Below are positions 7,758-15,803 of a stretch of 39,473 nt of DNA, one piece after another (the stretch's first letter is position 1; every line of letters begins with the position of its first letter). The translations under genes were made by a program, and so were the position numbers. The stretch comes from CAZLLE01 sp964560425. Its GTDB lineage: Bacteria > Campylobacterota > Campylobacteria > Campylobacterales > QNZT01. The stretch covers positions 1 to 39,473 of the forward strand of contig CAZLLE010000068.1 in the NCBI GenBank assembly GCA_964560425.1. Direction: 5' to 3'. The notes under the pieces are model-generated. The model was not told the DNA's origin. It did no database searches and saw only the letters and a list, made by a program, of their open reading frames with translations.

Positions 7758-7763
7758 ATTATA
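7758..7763 (-). promoter_or_regulatory. -10 box of the rpmJ-rplQ operon
   Basis: Perfect TATAAT on the minus strand within the 166-nt infA-rpmJ gap, 20 nt after the infA stop. There is no convincing -35. It would allow rpmJ, rpsM, rpsK, rpsD, rpoA and rplQ to be transcribed apart from the upstream spc genes. Confidence 0.55.
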
Positions 7764-7782
7764 CTCTAAACAAAATAAAAGT

Positions 7783-8001
7783 TTACTTATATCTAAAAGT
7801 AATTCTACCCTTATCTAAACTATATGGCGTTAACTCTACTTTTACCTTATCACCTAACATAATTTTAATATAGTGCATTCTCATTTTACCCGCTATATGA
7901 CACAATACTTTATGTCCATTCTCTAACTCAACCTGAAAAGTTGCATTTGGAAGTGCTTCTATTACTTTACCATCTATCTCTATTACATCATCTTTTGCCA
8001 T
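7783..8001 (-). CDS. infA: translation initiation factor IF-1
   Basis: IF-1 (72 residues) is an OB-fold protein that occupies the ribosomal A site during initiation. MAKDDVIEIDGKVIEALPNA and the second half GHKVLCHIAGKMRMHYIKI followed by GDKVKVELTPYSLDKGRITFRYK are canonical. It follows map by 16 nt and closes the spc-type block before the internal promoter of the alpha operon. Confidence 0.97.
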   Translation of the reverse strand: MAKDDVIEIDGKVIEALPNATFQVELENGHKVLCHIAGKMRMHYIKIMLGDKVKVELTPYSLDKGRITFRYK

Positions 8002-8017
8002 TTTATCTCCTATATTC

Positions 8018-8779
8018 CTATATCTCTACTGATAGTATTTGGGCTCTATCATTAATTACCGCTACTGTATGTTCATAATGACTTGCTCTCAAACCATCTT
8101 CAGAAACAACCGACCACTTATCATCCAAAATTTTTGCCACACCACTCTTTTGACAAATCATAGGCTCCAAACAAAAAACCATTCCATTTTTAATCTTTGG
8201 TCCTTGTTTAGGGTTATGTCCATCTAAATAGTTTGGAATCTCTGGCTCTTCATGAGGCTTACGCCCTATTCCATGACCACAAAAACCACGAAGAGGTACA
8301 AAACCTTTATCATGTATAAAATTTTCTATTGCAAAACTTAACTCTTTAAATCTCATACCAGTTTTAATAGTTTCAATAGCATAGTAAAGAGCATCTTTTG
8401 AACAAGCAATTAGTGCTTTATCTTCATCACTAATTTCACCAATAGGCATAGTAATAGCAGAATCACCATACCAACCATCTTTTTCAACACCAATATCTAA
8501 TCCAAGAATATCACCCTCTTTAACAACACTATTATTTGGTATACCATGAATAACAACACTATTTAGAGAGGTGCAAACACCAGAAGGAAAACCATATAGA
8601 CCCTTAAAAGCAGGACGAGCATCAAGATTATAGATAAACTCTTCACCCATCTGATTAATTTGTGAAAGTGTCATACCTGGTTGAATTGAAGATTGAAGAT
8701 AATTAAGTGTTGCAGCGACATACGAGTTAGAAACCCTGAGTTTTTCAATCTCAGAAGGTTTCTTAATCGAAATAGCCAT
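8018..8779 (-). CDS. map: methionine aminopeptidase, type I
   Basis: Removes the N-terminal methionine from nascent proteins. Type I (253 residues, no insert). The pita-bread metal site is visible: H79 region VVIHGIPN, D in LGLDIGV, D in WYGDSAI, H in GFCGHGIGRKPHEEP, E in FCLEPM and E in SHYEHTVAV. These are the usual two Asp, one His and two Glu ligands. Five nucleotides separate it from secY and 16 from infA, so it belongs to the ribosomal cluster. Confidence 0.97.
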   Translation of the reverse strand: MAISIKKPSEIEKLRVSNSYVAATLNYLQSSIQPGMTLSQINQMGEEFIYNLDARPAFKGLYGFPSGVCTSLNSVVIHGIPNNSVVKEGDILGLDIGVEKDGWYGDSAITMPIGEISDEDKALIACSKDALYYAIETIKTGMRFKELSFAIENFIHDKGFVPLRGFCGHGIGRKPHEEPEIPNYLDGHNPKQGPKIKNGMVFCLEPMICQKSGVAKILDDKWSVVSEDGLRASHYEHTVAVINDRAQILSVEI

Positions 8780-8784
8780 GGTAG

Positions 8785-10047
8785 CTAAAGCCCCGCACTA
8801 TTTAGAGTATCGTATTTATTCATATAAACTTGTGCTTCTATTTTTCTCATACTATCAAGTGCAACTTGAACGACAATCAAAACAGCAACACCACCAAATT
8901 GGAATGGCATACCCAAAATTTTCATAATCAAAAAAGGTAAAGTAGATATAAGTCCTAAATATATAGCACCACTAAATGTCAATCTACTAGCAACCTCATT
9001 AATAAAGTTTTCAGTACTTTTACCAGGTCTAACACCAGGAATAAAGCCACCTTGTTTCTTTAAATTTTCTGATATATCTTTTGCATTAAAGACAATTGAT
9101 GCATAGAAAAATGCAAAAAAGACAACACCCAAAAACATAAAAATATGAAATAGATAACCATTAAAACTTAATGCATCTGTAACTGCTTGAGCAATAGGAT
9201 TTGTACTTCCTGAAAGTAAACTAGCTGGCATCATAATAATTGCCGAAGCAAAGATTGGAGGAATAACACCACTAAGATTCACTTTAATCGGTATATAGTT
9301 CATAACTCTTTTATTTTGATTTTGCATCATAGTTTTTCTAGAATATGAGATAGGAACCCTTCTCTCACCAAGTTCAACATAGATAATAACACCAATTGTT
9401 ACCAAAATAATAAAGAACATGAATAGTACTGTCAGGAAATTTAACTCACCACTATTTACAAGATTGATTGTACCACCAATTGCTGTTGGTATACCAGAAA
9501 CAATACCTGCAAAAATGATTAAAGAGATACCATTACCAATACCTTTTTGTGTAATCTGTTCACCGATCCACATCAAAAGCATTGTTCCTGCCAACATTGA
9601 AAAAGCAGCAAGAGGAACAAAAAGAGACATATCCATCATAATAGCACTCTCACCACCTCGTCCAGTCATTGCTTGAAGTCCCATAGAGACACCAAGAGCT
9701 TGAACTAGAGTGATACCAACTGTTGCATATCTAATGATTTGCATATATTTGGTCATACCATCTCGCTCTTTTTTCATTTGACCGATATTTGGGAAAGTAG
9801 CAGCAAGAAGCTCCATAATAATTGAAGCAGTAATATAAGGCATAATACCAAGAGCAATAATACTGAATCTTTTAACAGCATTTCCACTAAACATATTTAC
9901 CATTCCAAGTGCATTGTTGCTATTATTCTCAAAAAAGTATTTGATAACATCTACATCAACACCAGGAACAGGAACATAGGATAAAATCCTATAAGCAAGC
10001 AAGAAACCAAAAGTGATTAAAATCTTGCTTGTTAAATCTTTACTCAT
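8785..10047 (-). CDS. secY: preprotein translocase channel subunit SecY
   Basis: SecY (420 residues) forms the protein-conducting pore of the Sec translocon in the inner membrane. About ten hydrophobic segments can be read. SecY signatures include YRILSYVPVPGVD near the N-terminus, GIMPYITASIIMELLA, GIGNGISLIIFAGI, and the cytoplasmic ERRVPISYSRK and KKQGGFIPGVRPGKSTE. Its first base overlaps the last base of rplO. Together with the signal peptides seen elsewhere in the window it supports ordinary Sec-dependent export. Confidence 0.98.
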   Translation of the reverse strand: MSKDLTSKILITFGFLLAYRILSYVPVPGVDVDVIKYFFENNSNNALGMVNMFSGNAVKRFSIIALGIMPYITASIIMELLAATFPNIGQMKKERDGMTKYMQIIRYATVGITLVQALGVSMGLQAMTGRGGESAIMMDMSLFVPLAAFSMLAGTMLLMWIGEQITQKGIGNGISLIIFAGIVSGIPTAIGGTINLVNSGELNFLTVLFMFFIILVTIGVIIYVELGERRVPISYSRKTMMQNQNKRVMNYIPIKVNLSGVIPPIFASAIIMMPASLLSGSTNPIAQAVTDALSFNGYLFHIFMFLGVVFFAFFYASIVFNAKDISENLKKQGGFIPGVRPGKSTENFINEVASRLTFSGAIYLGLISTLPFLIMKILGMPFQFGGVAVLIVVQVALDSMRKIEAQVYMNKYDTLNSAGL

Positions 10048-10448
10048 TATTCTTTACCAGAATAAGTTACATTGTCATCTTTGATCTTTGAAGATAACTC
10101 TTTTGCACCCGCTCCAATCAATTTTACTTTCTTTACAGAACCTTGTAATTTATATACACTTCTGATAGACTCCATCGTAATTTCATCTAGTTCAGCAATT
10201 TTTGTAATTTTTGCAATATTAATTGCATGAGGTTTGATTACACGAGATGTAAATCCTACTTTTGGTAATCTTCTTTGAAGTGGTTGCTGACCACCCTCAA
10301 AACCTCTTTTTTGGCTATAACCAGTTCTACTTTTTTGACCGTTTGATCCACGAGAAGCAGTTTTACCCATTCCACTACCTTGACCACGACCTTTTCTTTT
10401 TCTATTTTTAGTAGAACCTTCAGCCGGAGTTAAATTATGTAACGCCAT
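10047..10448 (-). CDS. rplO: 50S ribosomal protein L15
   Basis: L15 (133 residues) is a late assembly protein of the 50S. The Gly/Arg/Lys-rich N-terminal tail (KGRGQGSGMGKTASRGSNGQ) and FEGGQQPLQRRLPKVGF are diagnostic. It directly follows rpsE with 10 nt between. The rpmD (L30) gene that separates rpsE and rplO in many bacteria is absent, as usual in Campylobacterota. Confidence 0.97.
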   Translation of the reverse strand: MALHNLTPAEGSTKNRKRKGRGQGSGMGKTASRGSNGQKSRTGYSQKRGFEGGQQPLQRRLPKVGFTSRVIKPHAINIAKITKIAELDEITMESIRSVYKLQGSVKKVKLIGAGAKELSSKIKDDNVTYSGKE

Positions 10449-10458
10449 CTAAATATCC

Positions 10459-10902
10459 TTAATTTTTAATCATACTAAGAGCTTTTAGTGTCGCTCTTAC
10501 TAAGTTTGCAGGGTTGTTAGAACCAAGTGATTTTGTCAAAATATCTTTAATTCCAGCCAACTCAAGCACTGGTCTTGTTGCACCACCGGCAATTACACCC
10601 GTACCTTCTGAAGCTGGTTTTAATAAGATTCTACTCGCATTAAATTTTACTTCAATATCATGAGCAATTGTTGAACCATGAACATTTACTGTTGTTAAGT
10701 TTTTAAAAGCATCATCAACAGCCTTTTTAATAGCATCAGGAACCTCTTTTGCTTTTCCTGAACCAAATCCAACAATACCATCTCTGTTACCTACAACAAC
10801 CAAAGCAGTAAATCTAAATCTTCTACCACCTTTAACAACTTTTGTTACTCTGCCAATATTAACAATGGCTTCTTCAAAATCTTCTCTATTAATTTTTTCC
10901 AT
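10459..10902 (-). CDS. rpsE: 30S ribosomal protein S5
   Basis: S5 (147 residues from the chosen start) helps hold decoding accuracy and mRNA helicase action at the entry channel. VKGGRRFRFTALVVVGN, VGFGSGKAKEVPDAIKKA and the C-terminal NLVRATLKAL are conserved. Two in-frame ATGs are possible (10908 and 10902). AAGGG is about 2 nt from the first and 8 nt from the second, so the second is preferred and gives MEKINREDF. Confidence 0.96.
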   Translation of the reverse strand: MEKINREDFEEAIVNIGRVTKVVKGGRRFRFTALVVVGNRDGIVGFGSGKAKEVPDAIKKAVDDAFKNLTTVNVHGSTIAHDIEVKFNASRILLKPASEGTGVIAGGATRPVLELAGIKDILTKSLGSNNPANLVRATLKALSMIKN

Positions 10903-10913
10903 TACCATCGCCC

Positions 10914-11270
10914 TTAAAGTACTATTCCATTATCTCTTAAGCCATCAGCAAATGCTGCAACTACGCCATGATACTTATTATCTCTTCTATCAAAAACAAC
11001 TTTCTCAATACCTTTACTTTTTAAAGCCTCTGCAAATGTAGCAGCTACAGCCGTAGCATCATCTTTATTTGCTTTAAGACCAAGTTTTCTACCATCAACA
11101 CTAGCTAAAGTTACAGCTTCAACATCATTGATTGCTTGTGCGTAAATAGCTCTATTTGATTTAAAGATAGCCACTCTTGGCACTTCAGAAGTTCCAAAAA
11201 TTTTTGCTCTAACTCTTCTAACTCTTCTTGCTTTTAGTGCATTTTTCTTTTTTAATAATTTAGTTCTCAT
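10914..11270 (-). CDS. rplR: 50S ribosomal protein L18
   Basis: L18 (118 residues) binds 5S rRNA in the central protuberance. The basic N-terminal arm (KKKNALKARRVRRVRAKI) and the C-terminal FDRRDNKYHGVVAAFADGLR (the usual F-D-R-x-x-x-x-Y-H-G-x-V block) are clear. It follows rplF by 11 nt and precedes rpsE by 5 nt. Confidence 0.97.
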   Translation of the reverse strand: MRTKLLKKKNALKARRVRRVRAKIFGTSEVPRVAIFKSNRAIYAQAINDVEAVTLASVDGRKLGLKANKDDATAVAATFAEALKSKGIEKVVFDRRDNKYHGVVAAFADGLRDNGIVL

Positions 11271-11281
11271 TTACTCACCCT

Positions 11282-11818
11282 CTACTTACCAGCTGTCTTA
11301 CCAGCTTTTCTGATGATTGTTTCATCAGTATACTTAACACCTTTTCCTTTATATGGCTCAGGTGGTCTAAAGCTTCTAATTTCCGCTGCGATTTGTCCAA
11401 TTACTTGTTTATCATTACCTTTGATAGTAACAACATTTTTTTCTACACTAATTTGAACATCTTTTGGAAAAGCATAGTTAATAGGGTGAGAAAAACCAAG
11501 TTGTAATTCAAGAGTATTACCTTTTACAGCAGCTCTATAACCAACACCATTAATCTCTAGTTGTTTTTGATAACCATCAGTTAAACCAACTATAATGTTT
11601 TGACTTAAAGCTCTAAATGTACCCCAGAATGCACGACTTGATCTATCATCATTTTTTGGAGAAAAAGTAACTTGATCACCCTCTACAGAGAAATCTACAA
11701 GTCCTTTTGTATCTAAAGTTTTTTCTACATTACCTTTTTTAAAAGATAAAATTGCACCATCAGCCTTCACTTCAATTCCAGCTGGAATTGAAACAGGTCT
11801 CTTACCAATTCTTGACAT
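11282..11818 (-). CDS. rplF: 50S ribosomal protein L6
   Basis: L6 (178 residues) sits near the sarcin-ricin loop and the factor-binding site. MSRIGKRPVSIPAGI starts the protein. The two repeated domains are visible, and the second ends with IRSFRPPEPYKGKGVKYTDE, the family hallmark. The 52-nt gap to rpsH upstream is the largest within the spc part. That gap has a small GTAAAA/TTTTAC hairpin (11858-11874) overlapping the rpsH stop. Confidence 0.98.
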   Translation of the reverse strand: MSRIGKRPVSIPAGIEVKADGAILSFKKGNVEKTLDTKGLVDFSVEGDQVTFSPKNDDRSSRAFWGTFRALSQNIIVGLTDGYQKQLEINGVGYRAAVKGNTLELQLGFSHPINYAFPKDVQISVEKNVVTIKGNDKQVIGQIAAEIRSFRPPEPYKGKGVKYTDETIIRKAGKTAGK

Positions 11819-11870
11819 ATATTTCCTTTTACTTGTCTACGATTTATATCGAATGCCGTAAAATACTGTT

Positions 11871-12269
11871 TTACCAGATACTACAGATCATCTCGCCGCC
11901 AACACCTTTTGCATAAGCAGCGTCATTACTAAGTACACCTTTTGAAGTACTTACTACAATTGTTCCATAACCATTTTTAAATTTTTTAATATTTGAATGT
12001 GGTTCATATACACGACGACCAGGGTTAGAGATTTTTTTAATCTCTGTGATTACACTTTTACCACTATCATCATATTTCAAAACAATTTTGATATATTTTT
12101 TATTTCCATCTTTTTCGATTACATTAAAACTCTCAATATAACCTTTATCAGCGAAAACACCAATAACTGACTCTACAAGTTTAGAGTGTAGAAGTTCAGT
12201 TACTTCAAGTTTTCTCATAGAAGCATTTCTGATTCTTGTTAGTGCGTCTGCTACTAAATCATTTACCAT
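11871..12269 (-). CDS. rpsH: 30S ribosomal protein S8
   Basis: S8 (132 residues) is a primary 16S rRNA binder and the known repressor of the spc operon in E. coli. MVNDLVADALTRIRNASM, the central YEPHSNIKKFKNGYGTIVVSTSKGV and the end AYAKGVGGEMICSIW are typical. It follows rpsN by 9 nt. Whether S8 controls the operon here is unknown. Confidence 0.98.
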   Translation of the reverse strand: MVNDLVADALTRIRNASMRKLEVTELLHSKLVESVIGVFADKGYIESFNVIEKDGNKKYIKIVLKYDDSGKSVITEIKKISNPGRRVYEPHSNIKKFKNGYGTIVVSTSKGVLSNDAAYAKGVGGEMICSIW

Positions 12270-12278
12270 TTTTTTACC

Positions 12279-12464
12279 TTACCAACTTGATTTTTTAATG
12301 CCAGGTAATTTACCCTCATTTGCCATTTTTCTAAAACAAATTCTGCAAATTCCAAAATCTCTATAAACAGAGTGAGGTCTCCCACAAATCTGACATCTCG
12401 TATATCCTCTTACGGCAAACTTAGGTTTTCTAGCCGCTTTTGCAATCATTGATTTCTTAGCCAT
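12279..12464 (-). CDS. rpsN: 30S ribosomal protein S14, zinc (type Z) form
   Basis: The 61-residue zinc-ribbon S14. Two CxxC pairs (CQIC and CRIC) flank GRPHSVYRDFG and chelate zinc. The length is typical of the zinc form; the zinc-free form is about 100 residues. It overlaps the last base of rplE and precedes rpsH by 9 nt. Together with zinc-type L36 it shows that this ribosome relies on the zinc paralogues; no zinc-free copies are in the window. Confidence 0.97.
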   Translation of the reverse strand: MAKKSMIAKAARKPKFAVRGYTRCQICGRPHSVYRDFGICRICFRKMANEGKLPGIKKSSW

Positions 12465-13012
12465 TATTCACGCCCTTTTGCAAATGGCATACCCATCAAT
12501 TCTAACAACTTAAAAGACTCTTTATCGTCTTCAGTAGTTGTTACAAATGAGATATTCATACCATGTGTTTTTATAATATCATCAAACTTAACTTCAGGGA
12601 ACACAAGTTGTTCATCTAACCCAAAAGTATAGTTCCCATGACCATCAAAATTGTTTCTAGGAACACCTCTAAAATCTTTTACTCTTGGCAAAGTAATTGA
12701 AACTAATTTATCCATAAAAGCATACATATTTTCGCCTCTAAGTGTAACTTTTACACCTGTAGGGAAATCTTCTCTTAGTTTAAAACCAGCGATAGATTTT
12801 TTTGCTCTTGTAACAACTGCATGTTGACCTGCAATCAAAGAGATTGTATCTTGCACATTTTGAAGAACTTTAGAATCTTTTGCCTCTTCACCAGCACCAA
12901 CACTGATAGAGATTTTTTCCAATGCAGGAATTTGCATTGGATTTTTGATACCAAACTCTTCAGTCAATGCTGCTTTGATTGTGTTATCATATTTTTCTTT
13001 TAATCTAGCCAT
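12464..13012 (-). CDS. rplE: 50S ribosomal protein L5
   Basis: L5 (182 residues) binds 5S rRNA and contacts P-site tRNA. MARLKEKYDNTIKAALTEEFG, AKKSIAGFKLREDFPTGVKVTLRG and DFRGVPRNNFDGHGNYTFG are conserved. It is 4 nt after rplX and overlaps rpsN by 1 nt. Confidence 0.98.
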   Translation of the reverse strand: MARLKEKYDNTIKAALTEEFGIKNPMQIPALEKISISVGAGEEAKDSKVLQNVQDTISLIAGQHAVVTRAKKSIAGFKLREDFPTGVKVTLRGENMYAFMDKLVSITLPRVKDFRGVPRNNFDGHGNYTFGLDEQLVFPEVKFDDIIKTHGMNISFVTTTEDDKESFKLLELMGMPFAKGRE

Positions 13013-13016
13013 CTAT

Positions 13017-13250
13017 CTACCCTTCTACTTTAGCAACATTTGAAATATGGATTGGCATCTCTCTATTCTCAAATCCACCTTGAGCATTTTGCTCTGTTGG
13101 TTTAATTGCTTTTTTAACAAGTTTACAACCAGCAACAATAACTTGAGAAGTTTTAGGCATAACTTTTAATACTTCTGCCTCTTTCCCTTTATCATCACCA
13201 GCGATGATCTTTACAGTATCACCTTTTTTAATATTAAATTTAATTGCCAT
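13017..13250 (-). CDS. rplX: 50S ribosomal protein L24
   Basis: L24 (77 residues) is an assembly-initiating protein with a KOW motif at the N-terminus (KKGDTVKIIAGDDKGKEAEVL). It is at the short end of the family's size range, as in other Campylobacterota. NREMPIHISNVAKVE near the C-terminus fits the conserved P-I-H-x-S-N-V block. It overlaps rplN by 1 nt. Confidence 0.97.
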   Translation of the reverse strand: MAIKFNIKKGDTVKIIAGDDKGKEAEVLKVMPKTSQVIVAGCKLVKKAIKPTEQNAQGGFENREMPIHISNVAKVEG

Positions 13251-13618
13251 TATAATACCTCCGGTGCAAGTGAAACAATTTTCATAAAACCAGAATATCT
13301 AACTTCACGACCTATTGGTCCAAAAATTCTTGTTCCAATTGGCTCTAATTTTGAATCAAGAATAACTGCCGCATTCTCATCAAATCTAATCAAAGAACCA
13401 TTTTCTCTTTGGATCTCTTTTCTAGTTCTAACAACAACAGCCTTAATAACTTGACCTTTTTTAACTTTTGCAGTTGGAATAGCTTTTTTAACTGAAGCAA
13501 CGATAACATCACCAACAGTTGCATATCTTCGCTTACTACCACCAAGAACTTTAATACACATAATTTCCTTAGCTCCACTATTATCAGCAACTGCTAATCT
13601 TGTAAAACCTTGTATCAT
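13250..13618 (-). CDS. rplN: 50S ribosomal protein L14
   Basis: L14 (122 residues) forms an intersubunit bridge. MIQGFTRLAVADNSGAKEI and GDVIVASVKKAIPTAKVKKG lead to VVRTRKEIQRENGS, with the family-typical DENAAVILDSKLEPIGTRIFGP block after it. It overlaps rpsQ by 4 nt upstream and rplX by 1 nt downstream. Confidence 0.98.
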   Translation of the reverse strand: MIQGFTRLAVADNSGAKEIMCIKVLGGSKRRYATVGDVIVASVKKAIPTAKVKKGQVIKAVVVRTRKEIQRENGSLIRFDENAAVILDSKLEPIGTRIFGPIGREVRYSGFMKIVSLAPEVL

Positions 13619-13869
13619 GAGCTAACTCCTCTACGCGTAATCTCTTTTAATCTAAAAGATTTTCTTTTAGAGATTGGTCTACACTCAACTGCAATAAGAG
13701 TATCACCAATATTTGCTTCACCTTTTTCATCATGAATCAAATACTTTTTAAATCTTTTTACAATTTTATGGTATCTAGGGTGCATAACCTTTCTCTCAAC
13801 CAAAATAGTAACAGTTTTTTCACCTGCTACTTTTACAACTGTTCCTTGAACTTCTCTTTTTAAAGCCAT
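13615..13869 (-). CDS. rpsQ: 30S ribosomal protein S17
   Basis: S17 (84 residues), an OB-fold primary binder of 16S rRNA. KREVQGTVVKVAGEKTVTI, HPRYHKIVKRFKKYLIHDE and GDTLIAVECRPISKRKSFRL match the family. It lies 2 nt after rpmC, and its stop overlaps the rplN start by 4 nt. Confidence 0.98.
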   Translation of the reverse strand: MALKREVQGTVVKVAGEKTVTILVERKVMHPRYHKIVKRFKKYLIHDEKGEANIGDTLIAVECRPISKRKSFRLKEITRRGVSS

Positions 13870-13871
13870 TT

Positions 13872-14066
13872 TTACGCCTTAGCGTTAGCAGCAGTAATTG
13901 CAGTTTTGATTCTTGCAATATCGTGTCTAACTTCTTTTATTTCATTTGGATTACTCAATTGCATAGTTCTAAGCTTTGATCTAAGCTTAAACAGCAATAA
14001 CTTTTGCTCTTTTAACAACTCGTTTAACGCAGCAGCGTCTTTATCTTTAATATCAGTAAATTTCAT
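13872..14066 (-). CDS. rpmC: 50S ribosomal protein L29
   Basis: L29 (64 residues) sits at the peptide exit near the trigger-factor and SRP docking site. MKFTDIKDKDAAALNELL, then LKEQKLLLFKLRSKLRTMQL and IKEVRHDIARIKTAI, are the two helices of the family. An ATG 6 nt earlier (14072) is possible, but GAGAG is then almost adjacent; the later ATG has normal spacing. The start lies inside the end of rplP (14-nt overlap). Confidence 0.94.
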   Translation of the reverse strand: MKFTDIKDKDAAALNELLKEQKLLLFKLRSKLRTMQLSNPNEIKEVRHDIARIKTAITAANAKA

Positions 14067-14478
14067 TTTCATTCTCTCGAGTTATGATTTTTGTCTTAAA
14101 TGGTAACTTATGCTTAGCCAAAGTTAACGCTTCTCTTGCTAACTCTTCACTTACACCAGCCATTTCAAAAATAATTCTTCCAGGTTTAATATTCATAACC
14201 CATCTATCAACTGCACCTTTACCTTTACCCATTCTTGTCTCTAATGGTTTAGCAGTTAAAGGTTTAGCAGGGAAAACTCTAATCCATGATTTTGCTTCTC
14301 TTTTTACATGTCTAGTCATTGCGATCCTTGCCGCTTCGATTTGACGAGAACCAATTCTTCCAGCTTCAGTAGCTTTTAGTGCAATCTCACCAAAAGCAAT
14401 AGAGTTACCTCTGTAAGATTTACCTCTATTTCTACCCTTCATCTGCTTTCTATATTTTGTTCTTTTAGGCATCAACAT
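14053..14478 (-). CDS. rplP: 50S ribosomal protein L16
   Basis: L16 (141 residues) helps shape the A-site tRNA pocket. MLMPKRTKYRKQMKGRNRG at the start and MGKGKGAVDRWVMNIKPGRI in the second half are diagnostic. It follows rpsC by 2 nt. Its 3' end overlaps rpmC, as in many bacteria with compact S10 operons. Confidence 0.98.
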   Translation of the reverse strand: MLMPKRTKYRKQMKGRNRGKSYRGNSIAFGEIALKATEAGRIGSRQIEAARIAMTRHVKREAKSWIRVFPAKPLTAKPLETRMGKGKGAVDRWVMNIKPGRIIFEMAGVSEELAREALTLAKHKLPFKTKIITRENENEIY

Positions 14479-14480
14479 GA

Positions 14481-15170
14481 TTATCTACCTCTTCTTTGTT
14501 TTCTTGGAGCAGGAGAATCTTTTTTCTCAGCAGGAATACCTTTAGCAAGTACCTCACCTTTAAAGATCCATACTTTTATACCAATGATTCCATAAGTAGT
14601 TCTAGCCTCAGCAAAACCATAATCAATTCTTGCTCTTAGTGTATGAAGAGGAACTCTTCCCTCAAGATACCACTCAGTTCTCGCCATTTCAGCACCACCA
14701 AGTCTACCAGCAACAGCGACTTTAATACCTTTAGCACCACTCTTCATAGCACCTTGGATAACTTTTTTCATTGCTCTTCTAAAAGCAACTCTTCTCTCAA
14801 GTTGAGTAGCAACATTTTCAGCAGCAAGTTGAGCTGAAGCTTGTGGCTTTCTCTCTTCTTGTACATTAACATTTACTGGCTTACCAACAAGCTTATGAAG
14901 TTTAGCTCTAAGCTTCTCAATATCAGCACCTTTTTTACCAATGATGATTCCAGGTCTTGCAGAAACTACAGTAACTCTAAGATTTTTTGCAGTTCTTTCA
15001 ATAATAATTTGACTAACACCTGCATAGTAAAGCTCTTTTTTTACAAAAGTTCTAATTTTGTGATCTTCACCAATATTTTTAGCTGTATTTTCAGAAGATG
15101 GATACCATCTAGAATCCCAGTTTCTATTAAGCCCTAATCTAAGACCAATAGGATTGACTTTTTGACCCAT
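14481..15170 (-). CDS. rpsC: 30S ribosomal protein S3
   Basis: S3 (229 residues) lines the mRNA entry channel. MGQKVNPIGLRLGLNRNWDS opens the protein. The KH domain is seen around VVSARPGIIIGKKGADIEKLRAKL, and the C-terminal domain around GRLGGAEMARTEWYLEGRVP. The Lys/Arg-rich tail (APRKQRRGR) is normal. It is 2 nt from rplV and 2 nt from rplP. Confidence 0.98.
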   Translation of the reverse strand: MGQKVNPIGLRLGLNRNWDSRWYPSSENTAKNIGEDHKIRTFVKKELYYAGVSQIIIERTAKNLRVTVVSARPGIIIGKKGADIEKLRAKLHKLVGKPVNVNVQEERKPQASAQLAAENVATQLERRVAFRRAMKKVIQGAMKSGAKGIKVAVAGRLGGAEMARTEWYLEGRVPLHTLRARIDYGFAEARTTYGIIGIKVWIFKGEVLAKGIPAEKKDSPAPRKQRRGR

Positions 15171-15172
15171 AG

Positions 15173-15523
15173 TTACGCATCCTTCTTAGTTTTTTTTGTA
15201 TCTCGTTTTGCTGGTCCTACTTCTACCATAATGTGAGAAGTTGGTTTTAAGATTCTAGAAGCACTACCTCTAGCTCTTGGTCTAAATCTCTTAAGAACTG
15301 GACCTTTATCGACTCTACATGAGATAATCTCTACCTCTTCTGGCTCATAATCACCATTTGCTATTGCAGAAGCAATTACTTTAGAGATAATACCAGCCGC
15401 TTTATTTGGAGCAAATTCCAAAGAAGCAAGTGCATACTCGCCATTCATTCCCTGTACTTCTCTTGCAATTAATCTTGCTTTTGTAGGAGATAATCTAATA
15501 AATTTTAGTGTAGCTTTACTCAT
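15173..15523 (-). CDS. rplV: 50S ribosomal protein L22
   Basis: L22 (116 residues) lines the exit tunnel and is a site of macrolide-resistance changes. KATLKFIRLSPTKARLIARE and the long beta-hairpin region GPVLKRFRPRARGSASRILK are visible, followed by PTSHIMVEVG. No obvious insertion or deletion is seen in the hairpin. One base separates it from rpsS. Confidence 0.97.
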   Translation of the reverse strand: MSKATLKFIRLSPTKARLIAREVQGMNGEYALASLEFAPNKAAGIISKVIASAIANGDYEPEEVEIISCRVDKGPVLKRFRPRARGSASRILKPTSHIMVEVGPAKRDTKKTKKDA

Positions 15524-15524
15524 A

Positions 15525-15803
15525 TTATCCTACTTTCTTTTGTACAGAGCCCTTATGACCCTTAAATGTTCTAGTTGGAGCAAATTCACCCAATTTATAA
15601 CCAACATGATTCTCTGTAACATATAGAGGTACAAAATTTCTACCATTATGAATACTGAAAGTCAAACCAATCATATCAGGAAGAATCATGCTTCTTCTTG
15701 ACCAAGTTTTGATAGGTTTTTTATCTCCACTCTCTTTAGCTTTGATGACCTTTTTTGCCAAATGGTCATCTACAAAAGGACCTTTTTTTAAACTTCTAGC
15801 CAT
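15525..15803 (-). CDS. rpsS: 30S ribosomal protein S19
   Basis: S19 (92 residues) contacts S13 in the 30S head. MARSLKKGPFVDDHLAKK, TWSRRSMILPDMIGLTFSIH and YKLGEFAPTRTFKGHKG are canonical. It directly abuts rplB with no spacer. Confidence 0.98.
   Translation of the reverse strand: MARSLKKGPFVDDHLAKKVIKAKESGDKKPIKTWSRRSMILPDMIGLTFSIHNGRNFVPLYVTENHVGYKLGEFAPTRTFKGHKGSVQKKVG

Noticed and set aside
10449..10458. Loss of rpmD (L30) between rpsE and rplO
   Set aside because: The absence is the normal state in Campylobacterota, so it is not a deletion peculiar to this genome.
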